A stretch of 64,000 bases of DNA, taken from positions 5,823,501-5,887,500 of the forward strand of contig NZ_CP042176.1 in the NCBI RefSeq assembly GCF_005937885.2, given 5' to 3'. The notes under the pieces were generated by a model. It was given only the letters and a program-made list of their open reading frames with translations, searched no databases and had not been told where the DNA came from. Positions within the stretch are counted from its first letter, which is position 1; every line of letters starts with the position of its first letter. The position numbers were made by a program, and so were the translations under genes. Source of the stretch: Bradyrhizobium sp. KBS0727. Its GTDB lineage: Bacteria; Pseudomonadota; Alphaproteobacteria; Rhizobiales; Xanthobacteraceae. Positions 1-8,465 of this stretch are shown in pieces.

Positions 1-1669
1 TCCGCGCCAGTGCTTCCAGCTTCTGCTTTGCATCCTCGGCCGCCAGCTTGACCGCGTTGCCCATATGGTAAGTCGAGCGCGAACCGAGCGTCGCCATATC
101 GTAGGGCGTCACATCGGTGTCCGGATGGATCACCCTAATGGTCTCAGCCTGTACCCGCAGCACCTCGGCAACGATTTGGGCCATCGCCGTGTCGGACCCC
201 TGTCCCATATCCACGGTGCTCATATGAAGCGCACAACTGCCGTCAGCATAGATATTGACGAAAGCGACCGACGTCGTCGGTGAGATCGAGGCCTTGAATC
301 CAATCCCCACCCCACGGCCACGGCGCACTGTTCCGTTGCCGCGGTCGAACGGCGCCGACCAGTTCATCCGTTCGGCGACTTTCTCCAAAACCAGGTCGAT
401 AGCGGCGTCCTTCATTATGGTGCCGGTCGCCTGGGGGAGTCCTTCGCGCAAGATGTTCTTGCGGCGGAATTCCACCGGGTCGATGTTCAACGCGCGCGCG
501 ATCAGATCGGTATGGCTTTCATAAGCCCAGACGAGCTGCGGGATGCCGAAGCCACGCAAAGCGCCAGCCGGCGGACGATTCGTATAGAGCGCGTAGGAAT
601 CGATCGCGACGTTCTCGATGTCGTAGGGACCAGGAGCGGTGAAGCCCGATTTCTGGGTGACCCGTGGCCCAATATCGGCATAGGCACCTCCGTTCCAGTA
701 GACGGTGCACCGACGACCTGTCACCTGCCCGGCTCCGTCGACAGCACTTTTGATCTTGAGGGTCGTCGCATGTTTGGTGATGGTGTAGAATTGCTCTTCC
801 ATCGTCAGCGACAGCTTGACCGGCCGCTTCGCGAGAAGTGCAAGCGCAGTAACCAACGCCTCTAGCTTGATATAGAGCTTGGCGCCGAAGCCGCCGCCGA
901 GATGCGGCACCTTGACCTGCACCTTGTTCTCAGGCCATCCGAGCAGTCGAGCGATCTCGATACGAACAAACGAAGGACTCTGCGAAGCAGTATGGATGGT
1001 CAGGCCGTGCGGCGTCGGTTCTGCCAGCGAGACCATCGGCTCGAGCGGCGTATGCATGACCGGCTGGGTACGGAATTCATGCTCGAACACATGCGCCGCG
1101 TCTGCAAATGCCTTCTCCACGTCACCACGCTTGAGGTGAAAATCGAGTGCGATGTTCGTGTTTTTCTTGCCGTGCAGATGCTTGAGGTCCGGAAACGTAC
1201 CTGCCGGCTTTAACACGTCGTGAACAATAGCCTTCGTATCCATCGCTTCGACTTCATCGAAGACCGCAGGGAATTCCTCGTATTCAACTTCGACAAGTTG
1301 CGCCGCCCGCTCCGCGACATGCGGGTCCAGCGCAAGCGCGACAGCAACTGGTTCACCGACATACCGTACCTTCCCAAGCGCCAAAATCGGTTGATCGTGG
1401 AACGCGGGACCGTAATACGGCTCCGGTATGATCCTTTGAATGTCCTCGCCGGTATATACCGCAAACACACCGTCGACTTGTCGCGCGGCACTCACGTCGA
1501 TACTGACGATGCGGCCATGCGCCATGGAGCTCCGCGCAACCTTTGCAACCAGCATGCCCGGTACGCGCATGTTGTGAACGTAGTCTGCGCGTCCGGTGAC
1601 TTTTTGACGGGCTTCGAGCCGCGGGAGTGAGCGTCCCACCTGCCCTGCTGGCATCGGCTTATGGATCAC
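1..1669 (-). CDS. Molybdenum hydroxylase large subunit (CoxL/XdhA-like), 3' end outside window
   Basis: This is the catalytic molybdopterin subunit of an aldehyde/CO/xanthine dehydrogenase-type hydroxylase. About 556 codons are visible and the gene runs off the left edge. The N-terminal a/b hammerhead domain has VGRSLPRLEARQKVTGRADY. It is followed by PLEP, the molybdopterin-contact motif GGGFGAK and ALRGFGIPQ, all typical of the family. I place the start at GTG 1669 because it overlaps the stop of the upstream FAD subunit (GTGA) and has GGGAG about 8 bp upstream. ATG 1654 is the alternative. It is the last visible gene of an operon with the FAD subunit and a CoxG-like protein. The 2Fe-2S small subunit is not in view and may lie beyond the edge. 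The substrate is unknown, and the setting suggests an aromatic or heteroaromatic compound. Confidence 0.9.
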   Translation of the reverse strand, partial: MIHKPMPAGQVGRSLPRLEARQKVTGRADYVHNMRVPGMLVAKVARSSMAHGRIVSIDVSAARQVDGVFAVYTGEDIQRIIPEPYYGPAFHDQPILALGKVRYVGEPVAVALALDPHVAERAAQLVEVEYEEFPAVFDEVEAMDTKAIVHDVLKPAGTFPDLKHLHGKKNTNIALDFHLKRGDVEKAFADAAHVFEHEFRTQPVMHTPLEPMVSLAEPTPHGLTIHTASQSPSFVRIEIARLLGWPENKVQVKVPHLGGGFGAKLYIKLEALVTALALLAKRPVKLSLTMEEQFYTITKHATTLKIKSAVDGAGQVTGRRCTVYWNGGAYADIGPRVTQKSGFTAPGPYDIENVAIDSYALYTNRPPAGALRGFGIPQLVWAYESHTDLIARALNIDPVEFRRKNILREGLPQATGTIMKDAAIDLVLEKVAERMNWSAPFDRGNGTVRRGRGVGIGFKASISPTTSVAFVNIYADGSCALHMSTVDMGQGSDTAMAQIVAEVLRVQAETIRVIHPDTDVTPYDMATLGSRSTYHMGNAVKLAAEDAKQKLEALAR

Positions 1670-2532
1670 TGGGCTACTCCCGCTGCGACCTGCTGCAAAG
1701 CACGTCGCACATACACCCGCACCAATTCCGATTTGTAAGCGGCCGAACCGCGGGAATCCCCGATCACTTGGGCTTCGGTCAAGGCGGACTCTGCTGCACG
1801 CTCGAATGTGGCCTGGTTGACCCGTTGACCGCGCAAGACCTTCTCGGTCGAAGCGAGGCGCGTCAATTTTTCCGTCGCTGCACTGATCATGAGCCTGACG
1901 TCGCCGATGATCTCGCCCTCGATGCGAAGTGAGCAGGCGATACCGAGCGCAGGCCAATCGTCGACCGACCGAGTCGTGCATTTGATATACGCTGATGACC
2001 ATCCGGCCTGGGGCGGCACATCGACGAACGTGATGAGCTCGTCGCGGTCCAGGACGGTCTCATAATAGCCGCTGAACAGATCTTCGATCATGATCTCGCG
2101 CTGACCGGACGGGCCGACGATGATCGCCTTCGCGCCCAACGACGACAGCACGGGCGGCAGATCCATATGCGGATCACCGTGCGCCAAATTGCCGCCGAGC
2201 CGCGCAACATTTCGCACGCGCACATTCGACAAGTGACGCATTGTCTTTTCAATGACGGGCGCCACGCGGCGGACCTCGTCGGAGCGCTCGATCTGCGACA
2301 AATTGGCGAGTGCGCCGATCCGCAGACTCCCATTCGCGCCGCGCTCGATGCGTGAATATTCCGATTCGACCTTTTGCAGGCTAACGAGGCGGCTTGGACG
2401 GAATACGCCGGACTTCATCATCAGCATCAAGGCGGTACCGCCCGAAATCGGCCGAACTTCCGGGTCTTCCGCATCAAGAAGAGCGATCGCTTCTCTTAAC
2501 GTCTTCGGCTCCGCCAATTCGAACGATATCAT
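1666..2532 (-). CDS. FAD-binding medium subunit of molybdenum hydroxylase (CoxM-like)
   Basis: This 288-residue protein carries electrons from the molybdenum subunit through FAD. Near the N-terminus it has the FAD-pyrophosphate motif around PISGGTALM, and mid-protein it has LGGNLAHGDPHMDLPP, the second flavin-binding signature of the family. The C-terminal third matches the CODH flavoprotein C-terminal domain. Length is normal for CoxM. Its ATG overlaps the TGA of the CoxG-like gene by four bases (ATGA at 2529-2532), and its own TGA overlaps the GTG of the large subunit, so the genes are probably translationally coupled. The specific substrate cannot be deduced. Confidence 0.92.
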   Translation of the reverse strand: MISFELAEPKTLREAIALLDAEDPEVRPISGGTALMLMMKSGVFRPSRLVSLQKVESEYSRIERGANGSLRIGALANLSQIERSDEVRRVAPVIEKTMRHLSNVRVRNVARLGGNLAHGDPHMDLPPVLSSLGAKAIIVGPSGQREIMIEDLFSGYYETVLDRDELITFVDVPPQAGWSSAYIKCTTRSVDDWPALGIACSLRIEGEIIGDVRLMISAATEKLTRLASTEKVLRGQRVNQATFERAAESALTEAQVIGDSRGSAAYKSELVRVYVRRALQQVAAGVAQ

Positions 2533-2993
2533 GTTTCGCTCCTGGCGTTCGTGACCTGGAATTTGGCCTGGATGCGAGATGCAAACTGACGCTCCATTTC
2601 CTTGGCCTTCGATTTGAGGACAGGCTGGCCGAGACTGCCAAGCTTGCCTGTCAAAGCCACGTCCAGTTCGTAGTGCACGATCGTGCCGTTTCCCACGGCT
2701 TCGAGATTGGCAGCAGAGGTCGCGGTAAGGCGGCCGACCATGCCCGTCGGCGTACCCTCTACTCTGGCAACCACGCGGGCGGGTTCGTCTAGCTCTACGA
2801 TTTCCACGGAAACGACGAATTTGAACTTGATATAGGCTACCCGCGTCTCGAGCGTAGCGGTGTAGTGGCGGTCGTCGAGTTCAACTAGATCTTGAACGCC
2901 ATCAACGCAGGACGCAAAGAAATGCGCGTCGCGCAGCTTGGCAAACACTGCTGCGCGTGGCGCCATAACTTCAATTTTTCCGGTAAACTTCAT
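2529..2993 (-). CDS. SRPBCC / CoxG-family protein
   Basis: This 154-residue protein begins MKFTGKIEVMAPRAAVFAKL, the usual opening of CoxG-type START/SRPBCC proteins. It continues through ARVEGTPTGMVGRLTATSAA and ends with a GKLGSLGQPVLKSKAKEM segment matching the CoxG C-terminal helix. CoxG proteins are associated with recruitment or maturation of CO-dehydrogenase-like enzymes at the membrane, which fits its place directly before the FAD and molybdenum subunits. Both ends overlap neighbours by ATGA. Two broken relatives of this family occur elsewhere in the window, at 56.4-56.7 and 62.5 kb. Confidence 0.85.
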   Translation of the reverse strand: MKFTGKIEVMAPRAAVFAKLRDAHFFASCVDGVQDLVELDDRHYTATLETRVAYIKFKFVVSVEIVELDEPARVVARVEGTPTGMVGRLTATSAANLEAVGNGTIVHYELDVALTGKLGSLGQPVLKSKAKEMERQFASRIQAKFQVTNARSET

Positions 2994-3811
2994 CCTATGC
3001 CCTTTTCCAGCAGGAAATCGATCTCCGCGGCAATGCGCTCCGGAAACTCGAGCGGCGTCAAATGACGGCCGCCGGAGATAATGTTCAGTTCCGATCCGGT
3101 GATTCCTGCGTTCAGCGCTTTGGCCATTTCGATCGGCGTTGCATAATCCTGTTCGCCTACGGCTATGCGCGTTGGCATCCCGAGGGTGCCAAGTTTCGGT
3201 CGGAGATCGAATGCGCCCATCATGCGGCAGGTCTCAGCATACGCATTGGGATCAGTCTTGATAAAAGTCGCGACCGTTCTATCGACGACGCCAGGATTAC
3301 GCGTCCTGAAACCGTCGCCGAACCAGCGGGTCTTCTGAAACTCGACCAGGCTCGCCATGCCGTCGGCGATGCCGCGCTGCGCGCGCTCCTCCCACTGCCT
3401 CGGCGCGTCGACTCCATACCACGCCGTCGTATCGAACAACCCCAATCCGGTTGTCTTCGCGGCGTTGCGAGCGGCGAATGCGATAGCGACGGATCCACCC
3501 ATTGATGCGCCGCCGATGACAGCCGACGGCCAGTCAATCCCGCGCAGGACATCGGCGAGATCGTCAGCGAATTGTTCGACGGAGTAGGGACCAGGCGGTT
3601 TGTCCGATGCGCCGTGACCGCGACAATCGATCATCAGTACCGCCGCTTGCTTGGACAAAATCTCGGCGACCGGCCGCCAGAATTCACCGTCCAGCGCCAG
3701 CGAATGCACCAGCGCGACACGGCGACGGCCACTCGTACCGGCCACAGCGTAAGAAATCGAAGTTCCGTCACGAACGACGAGGGATGCCCGATGTGGAGTT
3801 GGAGTGCTCAA
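2990..3811 (-). CDS. Alpha/beta hydrolase (enol-lactonase-like)
   Basis: An alpha/beta-hydrolase-fold enzyme with the nucleophile elbow GGASMGGSVA, an oxyanion-side region LVHSLALDGEFW and a late catalytic histidine in SGGRHLTPLEFP. The general layout resembles 3-oxoadipate enol-lactonases, but the substrate is not determinable. The frame is open upstream to 3922, and that segment overlaps the operator at 3899-3938. I therefore prefer the TTG at 3811 (protein of about 273 residues beginning LSTPTPHRASL). The Shine-Dalgarno support there is weak, so the start is uncertain. It is the first gene of the coxG-coxM-coxL operon and overlaps the next gene by ATGA. Confidence 0.78.
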   Translation of the reverse strand: MSTPTPHRASLVVRDGTSISYAVAGTSGRRRVALVHSLALDGEFWRPVAEILSKQAAVLMIDCRGHGASDKPPGPYSVEQFADDLADVLRGIDWPSAVIGGASMGGSVAIAFAARNAAKTTGLGLFDTTAWYGVDAPRQWEERAQRGIADGMASLVEFQKTRWFGDGFRTRNPGVVDRTVATFIKTDPNAYAETCRMMGAFDLRPKLGTLGMPTRIAVGEQDYATPIEMAKALNAGITGSELNIISGGRHLTPLEFPERIAAEIDFLLEKGIG

Positions 3812-3898
3812 CGGTTGATCCGATCTGAACAGGATAGGCGTCGCAAACTTATATACTCTGCGACGTATTCCGCTTTTGGCGGATCGCGGGTAACGACT

Positions 3899-3938
3899 CA
3901 ATCGACAAATTCTAACCAACACATTAGAAACGCTAATA
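3899..3938 (-). promoter_or_regulatory. LysR-type composite operator, copy D
   Basis: CAATCGACAAATT begins at 3899, and an ATTAG-N5-CTAAT palindrome (a T-N11-A LysR box) occupies 3923-3937. The same two blocks with identical offsets (24 and 34 bases) occur at 30699, 36101 and 39721. All lie upstream of minus-strand genes, and this copy is about 90 bp before the proposed hydrolase start. On the minus strand the order is palindrome then TTGTCG, which could serve as a -35 box. Direct sequence match; the function is inferred. Confidence 0.72.
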
Positions 3939-4477
3939 ACGCTCTAAAGATGTTAGATTGAGATCAAAACGCCGACCTGTCGACGCGCTGTTCATTGGAA
4001 GTCACGGCCGGACATATCAATCTCACCCACCGCTGGTTCTGCAGTGGTCAGATGACAGGGCGCCCGATCACTCACCTTCTCAACAAGCCGTCATGAGGGC
4101 GTGCGTTTCACGTCGCTCCGCGCGAGAGAGCGAACATAGCCGAAATCGATGCGCATATCTTCACCGCTTCAAAGCACAGCCGGATCCAGCCTTGCGCTTG
4201 GCAAGGCTTGCGCCCCTCTTCTAGAAAGCATTCATTTTTGAGAGAATGTCGTCGGATATTGAAGGCGCTCAGTCAATTAGGGTGCGTACTCATAAAATCT
4301 GCTGCTAAGAGTAGGCGCGCGTGATGTCCGCTTGTCCTCCAACAGCGGCGCGAAAGCGGACGTTGTCAGACTTCCGAGAAGGGCCATAACCCGGCTGTGG
4401 CGAACACTCGGCGGCACCGCTGATGATCACGTGCGACCAGAGCGCGGAAACGTCTACGGCGCGGTTGATCCGTCGGA
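3939..4477. other. Intergenic stretch, no gene recognised
   Basis: I see no convincing gene here. The only structure noted is an imperfect inverted repeat, ATGTCCGCTT at 4324-4333 against AAGCGGACGT at 4354-4363, with a 20-bp loop. It could be a transcription stop for the minus-strand binding-protein gene region or a remnant of an insertion element end, but it lacks a clear T tract. Confidence 0.4.
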
Positions 4478-5242
4478 TCAGCTGGGATTCATGCCCTTCG
4501 ATTTGATGATTGCAACTGCCGCCGGACCTTTGAGGTATTCAATGAGGGCCTTGGCAGCGGTGGCTTCTTTGGTTTCCGATCCCACCGCCGCCGTAAACAC
4601 CACGTTTTGTTGCAGTTCGGCCGGAAATGGCCCGACGACTTCCAAACCGGGAGTGGTGAGAACGTTGATAAGGAATATGCCCAATTCGACTTCACCCTTG
4701 GCAACCACCGCGACGACCTGCGCAGGGTTGGGCTGCGCCCTCATCTTCGCCTTCATCGGCTCGGTGATTCCAAGGCGATCAAATACCTTTGCGATTGAAT
4801 AACCGGTGGCGCTCTCCGGGATCGAGGCAATGGACTGCGCCTTGAGCAGCGTCTGCTTCAGCGCTTCGGGCGTGCTGATGTCGGGCTTGAGGGCACCCGA
4901 GCGCACAGCAACGCCGAGGCCAACGTGGGCAATATCGATTGTCGGACCTGCCACGAATTTAGCTCGGGCTGACGCGTCCTGCATAACCTCGACAGGTACA
5001 ACGCCAACATCGAACGGCTTGCTCGACGTAGCCTCCTTTATGAGGTTCGGAGTTGTGCCAAAGAAAATCTCAAGCCTGTGACCAGAGGCTTGCTCGAACT
5101 GCGGTTTGATATCTGCCCAAACGCCTGACATTGCTCCACCCGCCAGAAGCCTGAGTTCAGCAGCCTGCACGTCGGCGGACAGCGACAGCACAAGCGCCAG
5201 ACCTAGCACTGAGGCGGCCACTGGAAGCGAATACTTCTTCAT
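4478..5242 (-). CDS. Periplasmic substrate-binding protein (ModA-like fold), orphan
   Basis: The 254-residue product starts MKKYSLPVAASVLGLALVL and has a signal peptide ending near VQAAE. The body resembles the molybdate-type/PBP2 binding proteins (LRLLAGGAMSGVWADI near the mature N-terminus, then FDVGVVPVEVM and GVAVRSGALKPDIS). This subgroup is often annotated as molybdate ABC binding protein although ligands differ. No permease or ATPase gene is adjacent, so it is an orphan. ATG 5242 is chosen because it begins the signal peptide; two upstream in-frame starts give non-secretory extensions. Confidence 0.8.
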   Translation of the reverse strand: MKKYSLPVAASVLGLALVLSLSADVQAAELRLLAGGAMSGVWADIKPQFEQASGHRLEIFFGTTPNLIKEATSSKPFDVGVVPVEVMQDASARAKFVAGPTIDIAHVGLGVAVRSGALKPDISTPEALKQTLLKAQSIASIPESATGYSIAKVFDRLGITEPMKAKMRAQPNPAQVVAVVAKGEVELGIFLINVLTTPGLEVVGPFPAELQQNVVFTAAVGSETKEATAAKALIEYLKGPAAVAIIKSKGMNPS

Positions 5243-5433
5243 GACAAAACACCTCATTGATTGCGGCGCTCTATTACGGGACCTTACCGATGACCCGCGA
5301 ACCAGCATGAATATTCACGTTTCTCGGCATTTCTGCAAGATAGACGACGGCTACGCCCCATGTCTCAGTTGGGTCATGAACGACAAACTCAAGGTGAGCA
5401 TAATAGGTCCGCTTTCGGGTGCATAGCGACAGT

Positions 5434-6250
5434 TGAGCCTGCCAGCCGAGCCATGATTCAAGCCATCCATCGGAAGGGGTCGAATCATGCGCTACGAACT
5501 CACGGACTATGAGTGGTTTCCATTAAGCCGATGCTGCCGAATAAGTCGCGCGGCGTGCCACGAGTAAATGACCGTCGTGTCCTCAATGGCATCTTCTGGG
5601 TCTTGCGATCCGGGGCACCGTGGCGCGACCTGCCGGAGAGCTTCGGTCCGTACACGACCTGCTACAATCGGTTCGTTCGCTGGCGACGGGCGGGCGTGTG
5701 GGCCAAGCTCATGAGCGTACTGGCTGGTGCCCATGATGCTGCCGTGCAGATGATCGATACGTCCATTGTTCGCGTCCATCAACATGGGGCCTGTATCACA
5801 AGGAACCAGCGCCAATCGATGGGAAGGTCACGCGGCGGTCTTACAAGCAAAATCCACGCGGTGGTTGATAGCAATGGTCTACCGATACGGCTTGCGTTGA
5901 GCCCCGGCGAGGCGCACGACGTTCGACTTGCCGGAAAACTGTTGTCTCGTCTCAAATCCGGATCAATGCTGCTTGCCGACCGTGGCTATGACGCCGACTG
6001 GATTAGGGAGCTTGCCATGAAGAAGGGCGCGTGGGCCAACATCCCGCCAAAAAGCAATCGCAGCGATCCGATCTGCTTTAGCCCGTACCTCTATCGCGCT
6101 CGCAACCTCGTCGAACGGTTCTTCAACAGGATCAAGCAGTGCCGTCGGGTGGCGACGCGCTACGACAGGCTTGCAGGAAACTACCTTGCCTTCGTTCGAC
6201 TCGCATCTATCCGCCTATGGCTGGCCCCGCGTTATGAGTCCGCGCCCTAG
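5434..6250 (+). mobile_element. IS5-family (IS427-like group) insertion sequence, ends not resolved
   Basis: A transposase reading frame of the IS5 family fills almost the whole segment. The sequence just before it (from about 5434) resembles the usual leader of this group. I could not find convincing terminal inverted repeats or a target duplication, so the borders are approximate. It sits between a binding-protein gene and an IclR gene. Confidence 0.6.
5487..6250 (+). pseudogene. IS5-family transposase, frameshifted near its N-terminus
   Basis: The ATG at 5487 gives MRYELTDYEW, the normal start for this group, and then the frame is lost at about 5515. The rest (VSIKPMLPNKSRGVPRVNDRR onward) continues in another frame to 6250. 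A single missing base in the run after GAGTGG explains it. The catalytic DDE acids look intact: D in MIDTSIV, D in LLADRGYDAD, and E in NLVERFFNRIK. A GTG-started product from about 5513 would lack only about 10 residues, so residual activity cannot be excluded. Programmed frameshifting is known in some IS5 relatives but usually lies much later in the gene. Confidence 0.8.
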
Positions 6251-6263
6251 TTCGGTCCGCCGA

Positions 6264-7046
6264 TTACGTCGGATCGGCGCCCAATCGCGCCGAGATCGCA
6301 CGCGCAGCCTTTCGCATGGCTGCCGGTATGGCTGAGCCTTCGGACACATCAATCATTTCGCGTGGTCCCACCACAGATACTGCGGCGCGCAATTGACCCG
6401 TATGATCAAAGATTGGAACCGCGACCGCACTAACGCCGGGAAACATGGCCGCCACGACGTTCGCGGAGCCAAGTTTGCGAATTGATCGGCGCAGGGCTTC
6501 AACATCTTTTTGGGTTCGCAGTCCGGCACGCCGCGTTGGCTCAGTACCAAGCTCTGTTTTTACGAGACTGCTGATTTCCGGCCCTTCCTTCCAAGCAAGG
6601 AAAACTCGACCAAGCGCAGACGTGAGCAACGGCATTCGAGAACCGACGCGAACATTGACATTTACTGGTCGAGAGTTTTCCAGGAAGCGCACGATTGTTG
6701 GTCCTTGGCTCGCCCAAACTGCCAAACTCACGCATTCATCCAACTCACTCCGAACCTCGGTCATAATCGGTTCAGCGCATGTCAAAACGTCGAGCCTGCG
6801 CATGGCTGCGAGACCCAGCGCGAGCGATCTCCCTCCCAGATCATACAGATGCGTCAATGGATTTTGTTCGACCAATCCGATTCGAATATAACTAACGAGG
6901 TAGCGATGGGCTTTACTCGGTGACAAGTGAGCGGCTTGAGCAAGCTGCGATAGCGGCATAGGTCCAGGCGCCACACTCAAAACTTCGAGAAGAGGAAAAC
7001 CGACCTCCACCGACTGAATTCCGACTTGAACACGCGCCAAGGCCAA
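6264..7046 (-). CDS. IclR-family transcriptional regulator
   Basis: About 260 residues with an N-terminal winged helix (VEVGFPLLEVLSVAPGPMPL, then LAQAAHLSPSKAHRYLVS as the recognition region) and a C-terminal IclR effector-binding domain (PIMTEVRSELDECVSLAVW, VPIFDHTGQLRAAVSVVGP). Both candidate starts are TTG: 7046 with GGGAG only 3 bp away, and 7040 with better spacing. IclR proteins commonly control aromatic catabolic genes, for example PobR of p-hydroxybenzoate metabolism in Acinetobacter. A decayed pobA lies immediately upstream, so this may be its orphaned regulator. Confidence 0.9.
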   Translation of the reverse strand: MALARVQVGIQSVEVGFPLLEVLSVAPGPMPLSQLAQAAHLSPSKAHRYLVSYIRIGLVEQNPLTHLYDLGGRSLALGLAAMRRLDVLTCAEPIMTEVRSELDECVSLAVWASQGPTIVRFLENSRPVNVNVRVGSRMPLLTSALGRVFLAWKEGPEISSLVKTELGTEPTRRAGLRTQKDVEALRRSIRKLGSANVVAAMFPGVSAVAVPIFDHTGQLRAAVSVVGPREMIDVSEGSAIPAAMRKAARAISARLGADPT

Positions 7047-7089
7047 GGCTCCCGAGTTCTATCCAGGCAACACATTTACTATTATGGAA

Positions 7090-7325
7090 TTACTCATTTC
7101 GATGCAAGTTGATGAGCCCTCCATATTGATGCTTATCTTGATGCCCATCGTGCCGCCGCCGCTCGCCGCGGCAAGTCTATCGCACGACTTTCGAGCAAAC
7201 CCGCACGAATGTGGGCGATCAATAGCCCAGCTGGCCCTTGATAAGGATCGCCTCTATATCCTCCAAGCGCAGGAGATGGGAGACCTCAATACCCGCCGGA
7301 CCCGCGCCGATCGTGCAGAGTTGTC
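7090..7325 (-). pseudogene. pobA: Decayed 4-hydroxybenzoate 3-monooxygenase (pobA) 5' fragment
   Basis: On the minus strand the segment encodes CTIGAGPAGIEVSHLLRLED, the FAD-binding N-terminus of PobA-type hydroxylases. It is followed by a stop and, in another frame, HIRAGLLESRAIDL, matching the conserved RIRAGVLEQGTVDL that follows in PobA. Frame changes and stops show it is dead. Only the first quarter of the gene is recognisable. The remaining 7326-7675 interval holds no gene I recognise. Confidence 0.72.
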
Positions 7326-7675
7326 CACATCGATGCGCGTCGGTTCAGCGGCCATCGGCGTCGATGCCGATGAAGACGCCGATGCGGGGAAATCACAGGC
7401 GGTTATGAAAGAGCGTTGGGTGGCGCCGTTTCAAATCTCGATCTCGTCGATATTCTGATAGTCGGCTTTCTGCTGCGCATAGTCGCGTCGAGGGCGTCGA
7501 GCCTTGTTCGCTCATCGTCAATCGGCCAGCTCCCAATGATGCGCCGGCAGCCGGTCGGGATGTCGCCTCAGGGGAACCGACAGCCACTTAGGTCGACTTC
7601 TAGCCCTCCGCCGCGATCGTCCTGGTCTTCGGCCTTTCGGAGGCGAGACCTGTCGGGTAACAGAGTATCCCCCAG

Positions 7676-8410
7676 TTAGCAGCCGTCGGTGACGGCTGCC
7701 CGCCATACCTCCCACGTCCGCTCGACTTGCAGGGGCGCGGTCTTTTCGGCGGCTTCGGCTTCAGCGTCCGTAAGGAAATTGGCTTCCCCGAGTGAGTGCG
7801 CATTCGCCTGAACACGCGCGTTAGTCTCGGTCAGCACCGCGCGGTAAACAGCCCGCCGCACCGTGTCCGCCACGACGGTGGATCCGTGACCACGCATGAG
7901 CACGAGATTGGACTGTCCCAGTCTGGTAGCGAGCGCGTCTCCGAGCGCGGCATTGGAGATTAGCAGATCAGTCGCATCACCGGCGACGTCGCGAATCTCG
8001 AATAATGGAACACCACCGCCAAGGAACCCACAGACATGGCAGATGGGTCGCAATGGCCTACTCGGAACAACACTGAAAGCCAGGCTCGACGGGGCATGGC
8101 TATGCACAATCGCTTGGACGTCAGGCCGGGCTCGATAGATAGCACTGTGAATGTAGCGTTCGAGAAAAGTCGGCGTACCGTCCTGGTGGACGAGTTCGCC
8201 ATTCAATCCAAATTCGCGGATGTCAGATTGGGTAATCAGCGCCGGTGCCAGTCGCCGCGACAACAGGAAACGATCGGCAGAATGTGGATGGCGGGCGCTG
8301 ACGTGGCCAAACGCGTCTAGCACTCCATGCTGGACAAGTATGTGGGAGCCGTCCACGATATCGAGCTGCACCTGCGCCAACTCTTGGTCTAGGGGGGACA
8401 AAATGGTCAT
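7676..8410 (-). CDS. Class II aldolase/adducin-family protein
   Basis: A 244-residue protein of the class II aldolase fold. It has GHVSARHP, then the zinc-site HSHAP at mid-protein and a second histidine pair in MRGHGSTVV. Members act as aldolases, epimerases or decarboxylases on small hydroxy or keto acids; the substrate here is unknown. ATG 8410 is chosen (AGAAAG lies upstream); a GTG at 8434 adds eight basic residues. It is the last gene of the operon GMC oxidoreductase, aldehyde dehydrogenase, MFS carrier, aldolase, with 55 bp between it and the MFS gene. Confidence 0.85.
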   Translation of the reverse strand: MTILSPLDQELAQVQLDIVDGSHILVQHGVLDAFGHVSARHPHSADRFLLSRRLAPALITQSDIREFGLNGELVHQDGTPTFLERYIHSAIYRARPDVQAIVHSHAPSSLAFSVVPSRPLRPICHVCGFLGGGVPLFEIRDVAGDATDLLISNAALGDALATRLGQSNLVLMRGHGSTVVADTVRRAVYRAVLTETNARVQANAHSLGEANFLTDAEAEAAEKTAPLQVERTWEVWRAAVTDGC

Positions 8411-8465
8411 GTTACGCTTTCTTCTGCTAATCACCGCGCGACGCGGCGTGTCTCCCGCGATATTC

